Source: Gnetum montanum (taxonomy: Eukaryota > Streptophyta > Gnetopsida > Gnetales > Gnetaceae). From it: a stretch of DNA of 63,524 nt. The notes beneath the pieces are model-generated. The model had not been told where the DNA came from. It worked only from the letters and a program-made list of their open reading frames with translations, and searched no databases. A program made the position numbers and the translations under genes. The stretch lies in NCBI GenBank assembly GCA_015680685.1, contig MNCI01020885.1, forward strand, positions 66,782 through 130,305. The letters run 5' to 3'. This document shows positions 12,095 to 24,539 of the stretch, one piece after another (the first letter of the stretch is position 1; the number at the start of each line of letters is the position of its first letter).

Positions 12095-13561
12095 CTATGA
12101 TCATAAATGTAACCAAGGATTAGCAATTCAATATGTAACCTTTAGTTCCTCTTTAATACGTTTCTCATTTGGTCAAGTTATACTTAGGTTCATTGTGATC
12201 ATGGTAAGTTTATTATTTTATTCATTGGTAGCTAGTGTTTGTTTATAAGGCTTAACTTGGTTTAGATATGAGTTTTAATGTTATTTTAATAGTTAAATCT
12301 TGGGGAGTTAAAAATATTTTTGAAAAATTTTTCCTCATAAATTAAAGATTTGTGGCCTTCATGACATAAAGCTTACCTCTAATAGCTAGGGGATAAAAAA
12401 TGAGGTTAATTGGATAAGCAGTGTGGAAGTTATAGCACTTGGAAGGTCTTTGGGCTTTGAAATTGGTAAAAACTCCCAATTCCTTGGAATGAAAATGTGA
12501 AAAATGACTAAGTATTGATGCATACATATGGTTTTTTTATACTACATCGACAAAGATGCATCAATGCATCATGTTGCATTGATGAGGATGTGTCGACACA
12601 ACTATTTGCAGTAATCATTCACATTTAGAAAAGTACATAATGCAAAAGAGTTTTAAGAAAAGAAGCCAAAAAAGCTTAAAATGATGACAAATCATGGAAG
12701 AGGACATGAGATTCACTTAGAAAAGAATATTTATAGAAAATTACATAGGCCAAGGGTTTGCAAAATTGGATGTTTCTTGTGTAAAAGGATGAAACTGAAT
12801 GCAAAATAACTAAGGGATAGGAAGTTTAATGAAGCTAGACCACAAAGTATGCAACTTGATCCTCCTCATGGTAGGATCATGCCATTAATGCCCTTGCATG
12901 CCCTCATATCCAAGAGTCCATAGGCACCAAGGATGATTAATGATCATGGTTCATTAAAAGTTGAATCTACACAAGAAATCATCAAAGGAGTAGGACATAT
13001 TAAAAGAGACACATTAATGAACCATGATAGAAGGTAGTAAGGTGGTGGATGATAATTGGAGAGAGAGAGAGAGAGAATGGAAATGAAGTCGTACAACTCA
13101 ATCACTTGAAGTCCTTATGAAATGTGTGGTTAATGTGACCTGATATTGTTTCATCCTTAGTAGAAACCAAGTCCATCCACTTGCAGTGACTTCACATTGG
13201 CACATTTAGACCATTCGATCCTCCAGAGATCATGGCCCACCATTCTAAATAGAGAATAAAAGAGAAGTAGGAAGTTAGGAAGGACCTTAGTTAGAGGGAT
13301 GCCTCTAGGCATGGGTAACATGTCTTTATATCCCCATAGCTAGTGCTTGTAGCCCATTATTATGTCTAAGTGATGTGCTTTGAAATCTAATGTTTTTTTT
13401 ACCATAGGCACCACACCATGCAAAGACATTCTTCTTGTTAGCAATCAATAGTAGGAATGGTGAGAGATTAATGAGAATACTCGTAAATCTCAAGAAGGTA
13501 GGGAGGTACAAAAGGTGACAAGTCACCTTGAATCCACATCCTTATCTATTTCACTTGATTC
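12095..13561 (-). other. Non-coding 3' region of W up to the Z insertion
   Basis: No coding frame recognised. 12840-12930 aligns with the 3' region of element C (63420-63510), and 13310-13556 aligns with copy B (57366-57650), so this is internal element sequence. It holds a (GA)n tract at 13056-13075 and a perfect 10-bp inverted repeat with a 6-nt loop at 12559-12584. The last five bases, GATTC (13557-13561), are the left copy of the Z target duplication. Confidence 0.6.
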
Positions 13562-16479
13562 TATTGATGACCATTTGGAACCACCAATGCTATGCCTCCA
13601 GCCCCACAGCTTTGGTGGTCATGGGAAGTGAAGGTGTCCTTCAAATAGGGTTTAGATGCTTGTTGATCTTCTAGCAACATCAAGGCCTATATACCTCTAA
13701 TTAAACTTAGTGATTATAAAATGAACTAAGCATGATTATGTGTTTGCTTTTGTGAATGTTGAAATGCTTGCATATGTGTATGAAAATGTAATTTGCTATC
13801 ATAAAAGAAATTCAATTAACTTTGTCCACTATTGTGAGTCATCAAAATTCCTATTTTGCCAAGTCACTTAGTCTATATAGCTCCTATAGCATGCTACTTG
13901 AAACAAATAAAATTTCATAAAAATGCTTTAGCATAATTTTGTTAATCTAATCCTAATTTTGCCCAGAGCAAAAGTTCCACAAGGAAACTAGAAATAGAGC
14001 AAGATTTAATGGATTTAGAAAAGGAAAACCAGAGAAAAAAAGCATATTTGTGTGAAATATCAAACATTTAAGCATGATAAATTGACATGAGGAAACTTCA
14101 CTTAAAAAGCTATTCCAATTCAATTGACATATTATGAATTGTCCAAACCCTCTAAGCTCATCAAGCAATTTCATAAAAGGCACTCTTATTTAAGTACCAA
14201 AATTCTTTGTAAATAGCAAAGTACAAGCTTCTATTTGGCTAGTTAATATTGGTCAAGAATTGAAAAAAAAAATAGAATTCTTAGAAAAATTTAAAAATTA
14301 CAATATTAAAGTAATAAGGCAATAAACGTTTTTAAAAATGAAGCTATTTCAGTCATCTCAAAGTATTAAAGATTTGCAAAATTTCCTAAACTCAAACAGG
14401 AAATTTCTATAAGACATTACTATTAAATTGCCCAGGATGCTTTTCTAAGACAACACAAGCTCTTATATGGAAAAACTAATAGAAGTCTAATATTGCAAAA
14501 AATAGAGCTATAAATGCAACCAAGAAAATCCCAAAATTAAATACCAAGCACGATACTATCTAAACCATTAGCAAAGCAACTAAAACAAAATGGGAAGAAA
14601 AGAACTTATAGGATTTTAAAAAATGTAGCTAAATTAATGTCATTAGCAAGCCATGATTTATAATCTTCAATATTCTTCTAAGTATCTTTCCCCAAAAATT
14701 CCTCTTAAAATTCCTTTCTTTAAAGCCCCTTTTATAGTAGCCTTAGGTAGTTACAATAATCATGAGAAGTTAAGGAGTGTTACAAATATCTATGGGATTA
14801 ATTCATAACCACCCTAAGAAGTCATGACTTCTATAAGAATTTATGAGAAATTTAAGCTATAGTTGGCAAGTGTCCTACTGAATAACTAATTTATAATTTT
14901 ACTTTTCTTAATATTCTTGAGGCTTTATCCTTAATAAGAGATCATCATTTTTGGCGCATGATAGGCCTTCCTAAAGGGCAGACATAGTTTATGCTCAACA
15001 TGATTAAGCAAGATGGTGAAATAAGATTTTTAAATAGAGATAACTCTAATTCTAGGTAACTTCTTCAATTCCAGGTCACCTAAATACAAATGTAAAATAG
15101 TTGTTCTATGGTTGATTACATATGAAGTAGGAAAATGTTCCCTTCAATCTAACTTCATTTACCAATTTAATTATTTTATTTTATTCTTCTTTTTATCATG
15201 GTTTTATTCTATGATTATTTTTTGTCATTTTATAACAATTTAATACCAAAACCTTGGTACACATGTATGAAATATAAAACCATAATAACATAGAAAAAAT
15301 CACGGGTGTTGGTGAAAATGTAAACTGCAATAATAAACATGGCCATCCAAATTGCCAACAAGTAGCCACGATGTGTTTGCAACGTACTCCATTGACATTC
15401 CATGCCTCTACAAGGCAACAACTACTTGTTTGCAACTCTGTCTTTGCCTTCATTATTAGTGCGATGGTGCATCATATTCAATTAAATTTTCCAACACCAC
15501 TCTGCAACATGAGGGAATGGAAAAGACAGCATCCACATTACCACCAGTATGAGCATCTTCATTGACAGGTAATCAGCCATCACACCTTTGCACACTTCTA
15601 CAATGATTTTTCCTAATGCCCTCTACTAAGAAACTAGCACACAAAAACGTAGTGAAGCTCTTTTGAGGTAAAAGGAACAAATATCGCAAGGGTTCCAATG
15701 GCTTTGATGTCAAGGAATCCATGGATGAAAAGAGTTTGCAGCTACGAATTTTAAGCAAACACATGATTGATGATGACCATGGCTATCATGAATTTGGAAG
15801 AATTAAGTTTTAGATGAGTTTAGTGCTTCATGGAAGCTTCTCCCTGTGGCTTGTACCTAGGAGAAACCATTGTAGAGTTCCTAAACTTGTTGAATACATC
15901 TGTGCTTTAATGTACATGGTCATTGCAACCCTAGCACAGAATGTTTTGCATGCATGAGCCACGACTAGGCCACCTAGGCTATGCCCTTCTAATATTACTT
16001 GTTGACGATACAAGGATTCAATCCTGGAGCTCAATAGATCTAAGACAATGGCACCATTGGAAGATGTTTTGATAAGGTGCTCAAGTTTGAATCAGCAACA
16101 GCCATGGCCACTAATTTTTACTTGAAATTTCCATTTGTAGCAACATGTGATAACTTTACATTAAATAAAGTATTTTAATTATTACACTATTTTAAGAAAT
16201 TTTAGAAGTCCAACTTTCTAAGTTTATCAATTCTTCAATTGAGATATAAGTCGCCTGCTTAGATATATCCCTCATGTAAAAGGATCATAATAAATATTCT
16301 CCTCTATGTTGTTTTGATATTTTAATTAAAATATCATTTTTAGGATCTTTTTCATATCTAAGGTATTTGGCAAGCTAGCTTTAAAATCTTGAGGAAACCA
16401 ACGTAACATAACTTTATCAACTTCTTAAAGCCTATCAAGAACCATCACTGCTCCATAATAATGGTAAAAATGTGCTACA
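13562..16479 (-). repeat. 3' LTR of Z
   Basis: Aligns along its length with 40460-43336. Low end TATTGATGACC (TG decayed to TA), high end ...GTGCTACA. TATA-type box CTATAAAAGG on the minus strand at 14730-14736. No coding content of its own; the open frames inside are short and not conserved between the two LTRs. Confidence 0.85.
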
Positions 16480-16494
16480 TTTCTTTCCCCCTTA
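16480..16494 (-). promoter_or_regulatory. Polypurine tract of Z
   Basis: Minus strand reads AAGGGGGAAAGAAA directly before the LTR start TGTAGCAC. Well-preserved purine run in the position expected for plus-strand priming. Confidence 0.8.
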
Positions 16495-17628
16495 AATTCC
16501 TTAAAGACTTAAGATGTTTTTAGATCATTCATCAATGCATACCAACTAAATCATCATATTTTGAACATTTTTATAGAACTACAAATCTTATTTGAGGAAA
16601 ATTTCAACCAAACTTAAGGTTTAATGGTATAAAAACCTTACCCCTACAAAACTAGGAAATTGTACAAACATAGCCTTATACAAACAATTTTGTAGGAGGG
16701 AAAAGAATAGTTAAAGTAACCCTTTTAGGGATTCTCATGTTGTTAATTATTTCATATTTGATTTCCATGATGATAAATGCTCTTCTTCCTTCTTCCTAGC
16801 TCATTGGAGCTTCAACTTCATCTGCTTTACCATTATTTTCAGCTATAGTCTTTGTCTCATTCTTATTTGACACTTTGGTTTCTGATTTGTGAGGTTCTTC
16901 ATCCCTAGTTGCTTCTATATCTTGAGACATGAAAGCCTCTCCCCAAAAATCATCTTTATTGGACTCTCCTTGGTGTTTAGCTTTAGTGGTGCATTGATGA
17001 AAACTACCTCAAACATTCTAATGGATGGAGTGTCTGCCAATGAGAAAGCTAAATTCATTTGAAAGCCAAAGTAAGAATGGACTTTCGAATGATGCACCAT
17101 AAGCAGTTTCCTTGAAAAAGGCTCTCATAACATGCTTTGAATTGCAGCCAGTCACATATGGAATAAAAGATCTTCTTTCTACCATTTCTCTTAAACTCAC
17201 TTTCTACCTCAAACCAAGAAGGCTTTTCTTGCTCAAGTGTTGAATTGGAAGATGTTGTGTTTCCAAGAAACCCACAACTATTTATATAGTACAAGAAAAA
17301 TTTGAAATTTCCATAATTCAAATAACTAACTTTCCCACTCAACCAAAACTTATTCAATTTTCATCAACATACAGTTAAACTTAATTTCCACTATGTGGTT
17401 GTCTAATTTAATTTTCCACTATGNTATACTTAATATTATTATTGTCATTATCATTTTATTATCATTATATTACTATATACATGTATATATTATTAATTTA
17501 TATATGTTTTTTAAGTTATGAAAGGATTTTTGAAGTAATGTTTTATACAAAACATTATACAAAATCTACAATTCCATTCCACTTAATGTGGATAGCTTGT
17601 ATGTATCTTTCAATAATTTTCTCTTAAT
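16495..17628 (-). other. Z tail between integrase and 3' LTR, with degenerate frames
   Basis: Minus-strand frames at 16915-17357 share a plausible coding stretch split by a frameshift: a segment with EVESEFKRNGRKK followed in another frame by VTGCNSKHVMRAFF, then a charged Glu/Lys-rich tail near 16800-16920. I do not recognise it; it may be a remnant of a small extra ORF. 17400-17520 is AT-rich with nothing recognisable and one N at 17424. Confidence 0.35.
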
Positions 17629-17893
17629 CTAAAATAAATCCATCCATATTGCCAAAAATTTATTTGGATTTTTCATATTCCATAATAATACAAGATCACC
17701 AATTTTAAAAGTTCTTTTCATAGCCTTTCTATCAAAACATCTTTTAACTTGAGAAGCATTCTTTAATAAATTATCCTTAGCTCTATCCATTTCAACTTCT
17801 CTTTTACTAAGCAATGTTATGAAAATTCTATCTTTATCAATTTTCTCACTATACTTTTGCACAAAATCAGAGGATGAGCTTATAATCTTATCC
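17629..17893 (-). pseudogene. C-terminal part of Z integrase
   Basis: A frame with the segment KRCFDRKAMKRTFKIGDLVLLWN is typical of the DNA-binding C-terminal region of gypsy integrases, followed by an F-x-x-W-x-x-x-F match to the FxxxWxGPF block. The rest of the domain is 17 kb away at 35210-35830 because X is inserted here. The upstream helical part of the frame (DKIISSSSDFVQKYSEKID) is also typical. Confidence 0.8.
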
Positions 17894-18628
17894 ATAACTA
17901 TAACAATAAAAAATGTTGGAGGCTAGAATGGGACACCGAGAGGTCCATAGTCACACATTCTTAACCTCTCTCCCATGTGAGGGCCTATTGGAAAATAGAA
18001 GTGGGGTGCCCAAGATGGTCTCATCGATTAAACTAGGACTTATGGGTGTTAAGTCAGAACGAGTATTAAGGTGGTGATATGGTGTTTTGTGATGTTCTCG
18101 GTGTCTTCAAGTGTGAGCATAGTAAAGGTTTTAGACATGAAAATGAGGGTGAAAACATGCAAATACCTTCTTAAATAGTGAAAAATGTGAATAAAATGCT
18201 ACAATGTAAGAGAAACTATTAAAAAATGAGCAAGATGTAGGCAAAAGAGAAAGCAATGCCACCCCAAATGGAGGGGAGGTGGGGGTGGGAAGAGTGTAGT
18301 CAATTACAAAGGAAATTTTAGGAGGTACATGGTGTACAATAAGCATAGTAGGTGAGCATTGTCACAATCTCAAGGTGTCTAGCTATGAAGAACTGACATC
18401 TACCATGGAGTCTAAGCTTACTAGGTTGGCTACTACAGTGTCCTACAAGCTATGATGGTTGGTGGTATGCTGGGCAATGTACATCGGCACTGTGGTGATG
18501 TGTAATGGTGTCCAATGATATTCCAAAGTTTGTCAAGGTGCTAAGTGTGCTCGGGTGCAAGGTTCCTTATGCTAAAATGCCAACTATTGAATGAAAAATG
18601 CCAACCTCTAAAATGTGAGGTGTAGGGG

Positions 18629-18636
18629 TATTTATA
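18629..18636 (-). promoter_or_regulatory. TATA box of X LTR
   Basis: TATAAATA on the minus strand; the same box lies at 34231-34238 in the other LTR. Preserved in both copies despite general decay. Confidence 0.55.
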
Positions 18637-19039
18637 GGGTTAGGGTTAACATGACTCATGGATTTTGCACCATGTGACAAAGGGGTAGTTAAAACTATGC
18701 TAGCCTTAACTACGCTCTCACTAAAGAAAAATGGTGTTCTATTGGTGTGCTCCAATGAACCTTGTGAAACTGCTAGACAATGACTATGCTACCAAGACTA
18801 CATGTGTGAGTGCCGAACAAACTGCAATGTACCTAAAAATAATGCAAAATAGTGTAATTTGGAGACTAAACTCTGGGACTATGTTGCCCACCCTCTCAAG
18901 TGGTGTTGAGAATAGGTATAATTTAGAAGCAAATGGGAGGATGCAAAAGAAATGCAAATTGTTTATCTTTCTTGCCAAAGGAATGTTGGAGTTGAGATGC
19001 AAGCTAGTGTTGGGTTCTAGAGGCTTCTGAAGGTAGCTT

Positions 19040-19510
19040 CGGCAAACTATGCTACCTACGCTTTGGAGTGTAGCCTTGGTAGTTAGGAAAATCTTGCTAG
19101 AAAATGATCCTCTTTGCAAGCTATGCTAGCTACACTCTAGAGCATAGTCCCAAAGGTGTGAGCATAGCCCTGACACTTGGAAAAATCTAGCAAAGATGAC
19201 ATGCCCATGCAGACTATGCTAACTATGCTCTAGAGCATAGCAAGGAGTGTAGGCTTAGGAGTTAGAAAGTCTACTAAACGGTTTTGTCCATCCAATACAT
19301 GCTTAGTAGCCTCTGGCTTGACACTTAGGAAAATTTTCAAAACTATTCATTCCAAGGCCAACTACACTAACTATGCTCTAGAGCATAGTCCTAGGAAGGT
19401 GAGCATAGTCAAGACACTTAGAAAAATTTTCCATTGCTATTGACACTTAGAAAATTTTGCAAATTTACAATTCATGTCAACTACACTGACTACGCTCTAG
19501 AGTGTAGTCC
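19040..19510. repeat. Five palindromic units upstream of the TATA box, X 3' LTR
   Basis: Units about 75-160 bp apart. Best palindromes: 19223-19240, 19370-19389 (ACTATGCTCTAGAGCATAGT, perfect 20 bp), 19488-19509 (one arm change). The other LTR has counterparts at 34822-34839, 34960-34979 and 35079-35098, the last with arms TACAC/GTGTA instead of TATGC/GCATA. Confidence 0.8.
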
Positions 19511-19613
19511 TAATAGTGGGAGCATAGTCTTAACACTTGAGAAATTTTCCAAGTTTTAACACTTAGCCAAATTTGCAGTTGAGACCTGAGAGCCCAAATT
19601 TGGTGGTTTTTCA

Positions 19614-21050
19614 TTGATCCCTATTTATTAACATCTAGAGGAGTAGCTCAAGAGATGTTGACAAAAATGCAAAACACTACAGTAGGCATGGCACCAACAT
19701 CACTCATCAATACTTGACCGATTGTTGCTTTGCCATGCTCAAGAGTGCTAAGGGTAATGGTATGCTAGAGGTAAAAGATGTAGGGAATGCACTAAAGGGG
19801 TGAAAAGGGAATGAGATATAAATAGTGGATGCCACTACAAGATGTAGAGTCAACATGGCTGATGGGGATCATGGCACCAAGGTAGCTTATCACTAAAACA
19901 ATGACCTCTCATCAGAGTGCTTATGAGAGAGTTAGCGTCCATGGCACTAGAACAATTTGGCCCTGAAATTGTGACCTCTCATTAGAGTGCATGTGAGAAG
20001 GTTGATGCAAATTCAAGGTTGGATTGATTGCAAAATTGTAGCTTTGGTAGTTATGCTTAAGGACTTATTTTGTCCCATTTTCATTTTTTCATTTTTTTGC
20101 TTTTTTGATTGTGAGGCAAACTTGCTTTGGGTTCTGCACATTTCAAGATGCTAGCCATGAGATGCCTTTCATTAAATGGGCTGCATGCCACCTAATGGGA
20201 TTTTTTTAAAGCAACCATGTCACATATATGGAACAAGTGTTTCCTCCCTAGATAAGTTGCATTAATCTGCTTGGGATTTGACCAACTTACATAGGCTCCC
20301 CATAGGACGAGTTGCATTATGTCCACTATGGGTTTTGTAGTCAATGTAAAGAGGATGCCACATGCATAGGAGGGGTTGCAAACTTAGTGACGCAGAGGAA
20401 AGTAGAAAAATGCAAGGAAAAAGGGGTAAATATGAGAGGGATAAAGCAGGGTTATAGGAATGTGCACTCTTGAGTGGTTTAGCTAGCCTAATCATGCACA
20501 TCAAAGCAATGTGGCATCTTATCACTGTGATGAGATGAGTTTCTACATAACCATATTTAGGGCTTCATCTTGCAAACACAACACATAGAAAATAAGCAAA
20601 GCAACCACACAACATGAGATGAGAGTAAACTGCTGGCTATGAGGATGCTACAAATGTCGTGAGCATTGGACTAGTTGCAAGAGCTTACAGCACCAGTGTA
20701 GGTGCTAGAGCAAGTGAGCTAAAAAAGCTATAGTAACCACACTAAAGGAAAGTTCTTGAGTAATGGCAAGAGCCCAACATAGTAGGCAAGATGGTTGGGG
20801 CCCTAATGCTACCACTACTTCAAAGGGTTGTGTTGACCATGAGAGCTCCAATCAATAATGAAATACCCAAGGCCTATAATGTTGTTGATGCAGCCTAGGG
20901 ATAATACTATTGATGATCATGGTAGGAGCTCTAGAAAGTTAGCAAAATGCCCAAAGGAATTTCCAAAGGATTAGCAAAATGCCAAGGATGACAACGTTGC
21001 AAATGTTCTAGAGACCTCTCTTGATGATGTGAATTCTATCCTGGAACTAT
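19614..21050 (-). other. X internal region next to the 3' LTR, nothing recognised
   Basis: About 1.4 kb without a convincing coding frame or LTR homology. The position corresponds to the 3' untranslated region of a Tat element. Confidence 0.45.
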
Positions 21051-21054
21051 AATG

Positions 21055-21072
21055 CCCTACCCCACCCCACCC
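21055..21072 (-). other. G-quadruplex motif
   Basis: The minus strand (sense of X) reads GGGTGGGGTGGGGTAGGG: four runs of at least three G with 1-2 nt loops. It borders the minisatellite. Confidence 0.7.
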
Positions 21073-21149
21073 ACAAGGTGTGGGTAGATGATAGAGGATT
21101 GTAAGTATTCATGCTCGCTTATTCGCAAAACTAGGTGTGTTGCATTGCA

Positions 21150-21832
21150 AACCTAGTTTAAGGTCCTGGTAGACCGTGATGTGCTAGTTTAACATCATAG
21201 CAGATGATGGATGTTATGCCAGTTTAACGTCATGACACAAGGATGAGCTATGCCAGTTTAAGCATTATGGTAGACAAATGTTGTGGGTGCCAATTTTAGC
21301 ATCATGACCCAAGGACAACCTATGCTAGTTTATTGTCATAGAAAACTATGTTGTGGGTGCTATTTTTAGCATTGTGGCCCAAGGATGATCTATGCTAATT
21401 TATAGTCATAGCGAACTATGCTATGGGTGCTAGTTTTAGTGTTGTGGCCCAAGGATGATCTATGCTAGTTTATTATCATAGCGAACTATATGTGCTAGTT
21501 TATAGTTATAGTGGACTATCTATGCCAATTTATAGTCATAGCAAACTATCTATGCTAGTTTATAGTCATAGTAGACTATTTGTGTTAGTTTATAGTCATA
21601 GTAGACCATTTGTACTAGTTTATAGTCATATCAAACTATGTGTGCTAGTTTAAATTCATAGCAGACTATTTGTGCCAATTTATAGTCATTGTGAACTATT
21701 TTTGCTAGTTTAAAGTAATAGCAAACTATCTATGCTAGTTTATAGTCATAGCGGACTATTTATGCCATTTTATAGTCATAGCGGACTACCTATGTTAGTT
21801 TAAAGTCATAGCAAAATATTTGTGCTATAGTA
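21150..21832. repeat. Minisatellite 1 of X: 30-bp hairpin units
   Basis: From about 21470 the units are 30 bp, roughly CTAGTTTATAGTCATAGCAG plus ACTATCTATG, about twelve copies. From 21150 to 21470 units are longer (30-75 bp) and more varied. Many units contain a 4-bp stem and 6-nt loop at a fixed distance after TAGTTTA: AGTC/GACT in most, GGTC/GACC near 21161, CATC/GATG near 21193. It lies between integrase and the 3' LTR, where Tat elements are known to carry variable tandem repeats. Confidence 0.85.
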
Positions 21833-21869
21833 GATTATTGCTTACCTTGCTTTATCATTGATGCTATGT

Positions 21870-22990
21870 TGCATGCTAGGCATAGTATGGCTTTAGGTAT
21901 GGGTGGTTTACTAGATTGGTGAATTTGTTGCCATCGTGGTTAGTGAGCTTGAATGCTCCATTTTCATAAGCCTTGATGACCAAGAAAGGCCCCTCCTAGT
22001 TGGCTAAGAATCTATCAACGATTTCATGAATGGCCTTGAGGACCAAGTCCCCTTCTTTGATTGGGCATTGATGCTAATTGTGACAGTGCTTTTGCCATTA
22101 TGTTTTTTAATAGCATTTGATTTAACCAAGCATTTTCATGCACTCATCTTCTATCAAGTCAAGGTCTATGGCCCTCAACTCATCATTTTGAGCCTTGTTG
22201 ATGAAGCCTAAGAGGATTACATGGAATGACGGGATTTGCAGTTCAAGAGGCAAGATGGCTTCAGATCTATAAACCAAACTGTATGGTGTCTTACTTGTTG
22301 CAGTTCATCATGTTGTGCGGTAAACCCAGAGTGCGTAGATCAACCGCTCATGCCATCATTGTTTGCTACTATGAAGCATCTTCTTTAAAAGATTGATGAT
22401 GACCTTATTTGTGGCCTCTACTTGGCCATTCACTTGTAAGTAGTAGGGTGATGAAAAGGAATGTTTGATTCTGATGCATTTGCAAAAGCCATTAGTCTCA
22501 ACACTACTAAATTATGGCCTATTGTTTGTGACTATGGTCATAGGTAAACCAAAATGAAACACTATGTTATTGAGTATGAATTCGCAAACCTGCTGTGTTG
22601 TGGTCCTCCTAATGGGAATAGGCTTGACCCACTTCATAAAATACTCAGTCATGGTTACAATGAAGCTATGCCTTGCGAAGGATGAAGGTGTTATTGGCCC
22701 TATGATGTCTAGACCCCAACATTGGAACAATTACATGATTTGCATGATATGTAGCTTAGTGGATGGCATGTGCATGAGGTTACCATGCCATTGACACATG
22801 TTGCATGTTGACCTTGGAAACACAGTCATGTTCCATATAAGGCCAATAGTAGCCTAAGTGTTTGATTTTTTCTTCCATTACCTTGGGTGCTATGTGGTCT
22901 TTGTAGAGTTCTTTGTGGACCTATTTCATGACTATTTGCACTTTGCTATTACTAACACATGTCAGCAGTATGCTATCATGGGATCAATGA
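21870..22990 (-). pseudogene. Integrase of X (degenerate)
   Basis: Enzyme that would insert the cDNA into the host genome. Core segment CWGLDIIGPITPSSFARHSF at about 22690-22730, and a C-terminal segment with GDLVL and NWEGPF at 21990-22070. Catalytic positions are altered: the first Asp in the expected ATDYFTKW-type block is Glu (TMTEYFMKW), and the second, in the TDNGP-type block, is Asn (VTNNRP). The zinc-binding N-terminal part is poorly preserved. Confidence 0.8.
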
Positions 22991-23239
22991 CATAGTGTGC
23001 TATCATCCACAATGACGTGTTACCTTGATTGCTTTTGCACTATATCCTTTTGGGCAATGGTTAGATGTTGCGGAGCTTCACCCTGTAGAAGGTATGACTT
23101 GATGTCATTATGCCACTCTACTGTGTGGGTCATGCCTATTGTGGTGATGGATGTAATGTCAGTTGTTTGCGTGACAGGTACAATGCAAACTACCATTGTG
23201 GTGGGCAATGCGCAAAACATTTTAGTTGCAATGCTTAAG

Positions 23240-23676
23240 GCTAATGTAGCTAATGCATTGGCAATGGAGTTTTTGTTGCAGGGGATATGTTGGACATTGG
23301 TAGTTGCAAATTTCTTGAGAAAGTACTTTTCCAAGTCACAATAAGGCTTCAAGTGTTGGTATTTGCATGCATAAACCTCTGTGGCTTGGTTTACAACTAG
23401 TTGTAAGTCACCTCAAATTGCTAGGTTCTGTATCCCTAGGTCCGGAGCTACTAAGATACCTTGGAGGAGACCTTCGTACTTCACCATGTTGTTAGTGCAT
23501 GGAAATGTGAAACGATATGTGAAGGGTTGAATCTCCCTAGAGGGGAATGTGACTACAGTAGCAGCACTACCTCCTTGGGAGGTTAAAGCACCATCTAAGT
23601 GTAAGAGTGCCTCAAAGTTGTTAGGCACATGGCTTATTCTAGTGACATGCTCATCCAGAAATTCTAGATCTATCAT
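23240..23676 (-). pseudogene. Archaeal/dual-type RNase H of X
   Basis: Second RNase H domain, the Tat hallmark. The frame has a FTFPCTNNMVKYEGLLQGI segment (the family has CTNN-x-AEYEAL) preceded by a HLDGALTSQGGSAATVV strand. The C-terminal end carries NVQHIPCNKNSIANALATLA near 23280, corresponding to the conserved H-x-x-R-x-x-N-x-x-A-D-A-L-A helix with Asp changed to Asn. It lies downstream of the ordinary RNase H, as usual for Tat. Confidence 0.8.
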
Positions 23677-23706
23677 TGCTTGGTCATCGATTGGGAAAGC
23701 TGTAAG

Positions 23707-24400
23707 CTATGTGGATATTGCTTGACCTTTGGTTGATATTTGCACAATGTAATGTAGGTCAAACTCCATAGTTATTACTTTCCAATGTGCTATGCAACTA
23801 CTCTCATAGATATTCATTATAATAGCTTGGAGTACATTACTCTTGTAGATGATGTTTACTTGGCTACGAAAAAGATAATGCCTCAACTTCTTAAGTGTGA
23901 AGACTAAGGCAAGGAAAGTCTTTTCCACATCATTGTACTTTGCTTTGTAGGCTACTAATGCATGTCTTAGGTAGTATGTTGGGACCTCAATACCATCATC
24001 TCGCTTTTGAAAACACAAAGAAGTGATGGATGTGTTAGAGGTAGCAAGGTAGATGTAGTATGGTTTATCTCCTTGCGAAGGGTAGACCATTGGAAGTTGA
24101 GCTAGCTCTTGTTCAAGGTTATCGAATGCTACTTGACATTGAGCCATCCACTCAAAGTGGACTTCCTTTTTGAGAAAGTGTTGCATTAGCTACAACTTTT
24201 CAATCAACCATGTGATAAACTAGCGTATGAATTGCAATATGCCTTGTAACCCTCATAGCTCCTTAAGGTTGGCTGATGGTGCTAAGTTGATAATGGGCTT
24301 AACCTTATCGAGGTCTATGCATATGCTTACTTTGAATACTATGAAACCTAGCATGTGGCCTATTTTGATGCTGAAGATACAGCCAAAGGGGTAGGGGTTG
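23707..24400 (-). pseudogene. gypsy-type RNase H and RT C-terminal remnant of X
   Basis: 23707-24186 shows the gypsy RNase H pattern: a K-x-x-F-x-W start, the P-Y-Y-I-Y-L strand, the Y-Y-L-R-H-A-L block and EKTFLALVFTLKKLRHYL. Upstream, 24253-24400 gives the RT thumb-side block with GHMLGFIVFKVSI and NLAPSANLKEL. The RT palm and fingers, including the catalytic Asp-Asp motif, are absent: homology stops at about 24400 in duplicated sequence. Confidence 0.78.
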
Positions 24401-24465
24401 GGTATCCATGATGTGGTAGCCATGGCCAAGGAGGTCATAGCCAAAGGGGTAGGGGTTGGGTGGCA
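24380..24465. repeat. 25-bp direct duplication at the RT breakpoint
   Basis: Two copies of a CAAAGGGGTAGGGGTTGGGT-containing segment about 60 bp apart, exactly where RT homology ends. It marks the junction with the inserted module. Confidence 0.7.
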
Positions 24466-24539
24466 CAGCCACAGGAATGACAACCATAGTGCCGGCCAAT
24501 GCAAAGTGTGTGGCATACCATGTTAAATAGTTAGTTTTT

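Larger units (their letters stand above)
17899..19613 (-). repeat. 3' LTR of X
   Basis: Aligns with 33503-35204 along the full length. Starts TATAACAATAAA (TG decayed to TA; the other copy has TGTTGCAACC) and ends TTTTTCA at 19613. TATA box on the minus strand at 18629-18636. The region 19040-19510 holds five units each with a palindromic GCTCTAGAGC core. Confidence 0.85.

Noticed and set aside
15828-16034. Frame with GHSLGGLVVAHA, resembling a lipase/hydrolase GxSxG motif
   Set aside because: It sits in the Z 3' LTR. The counterpart near 42760-42880 in the 5' LTR has a similar stretch but is broken. A captured esterase-like fragment in an ancestral LTR is conceivable, but one motif is not enough to call it.
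21470-21832. CRISPR-like array of 30-bp repeats
   Set aside because: The repeats are directly abutting with no spacers, drift in sequence, and lie in a plant retrotransposon. It is a minisatellite.
22997-23344. 115-codon plus-strand ORF over the X RNase H end
   Set aside because: The minus strand shows the conserved RNase H C-terminal block; no support for the plus frame.
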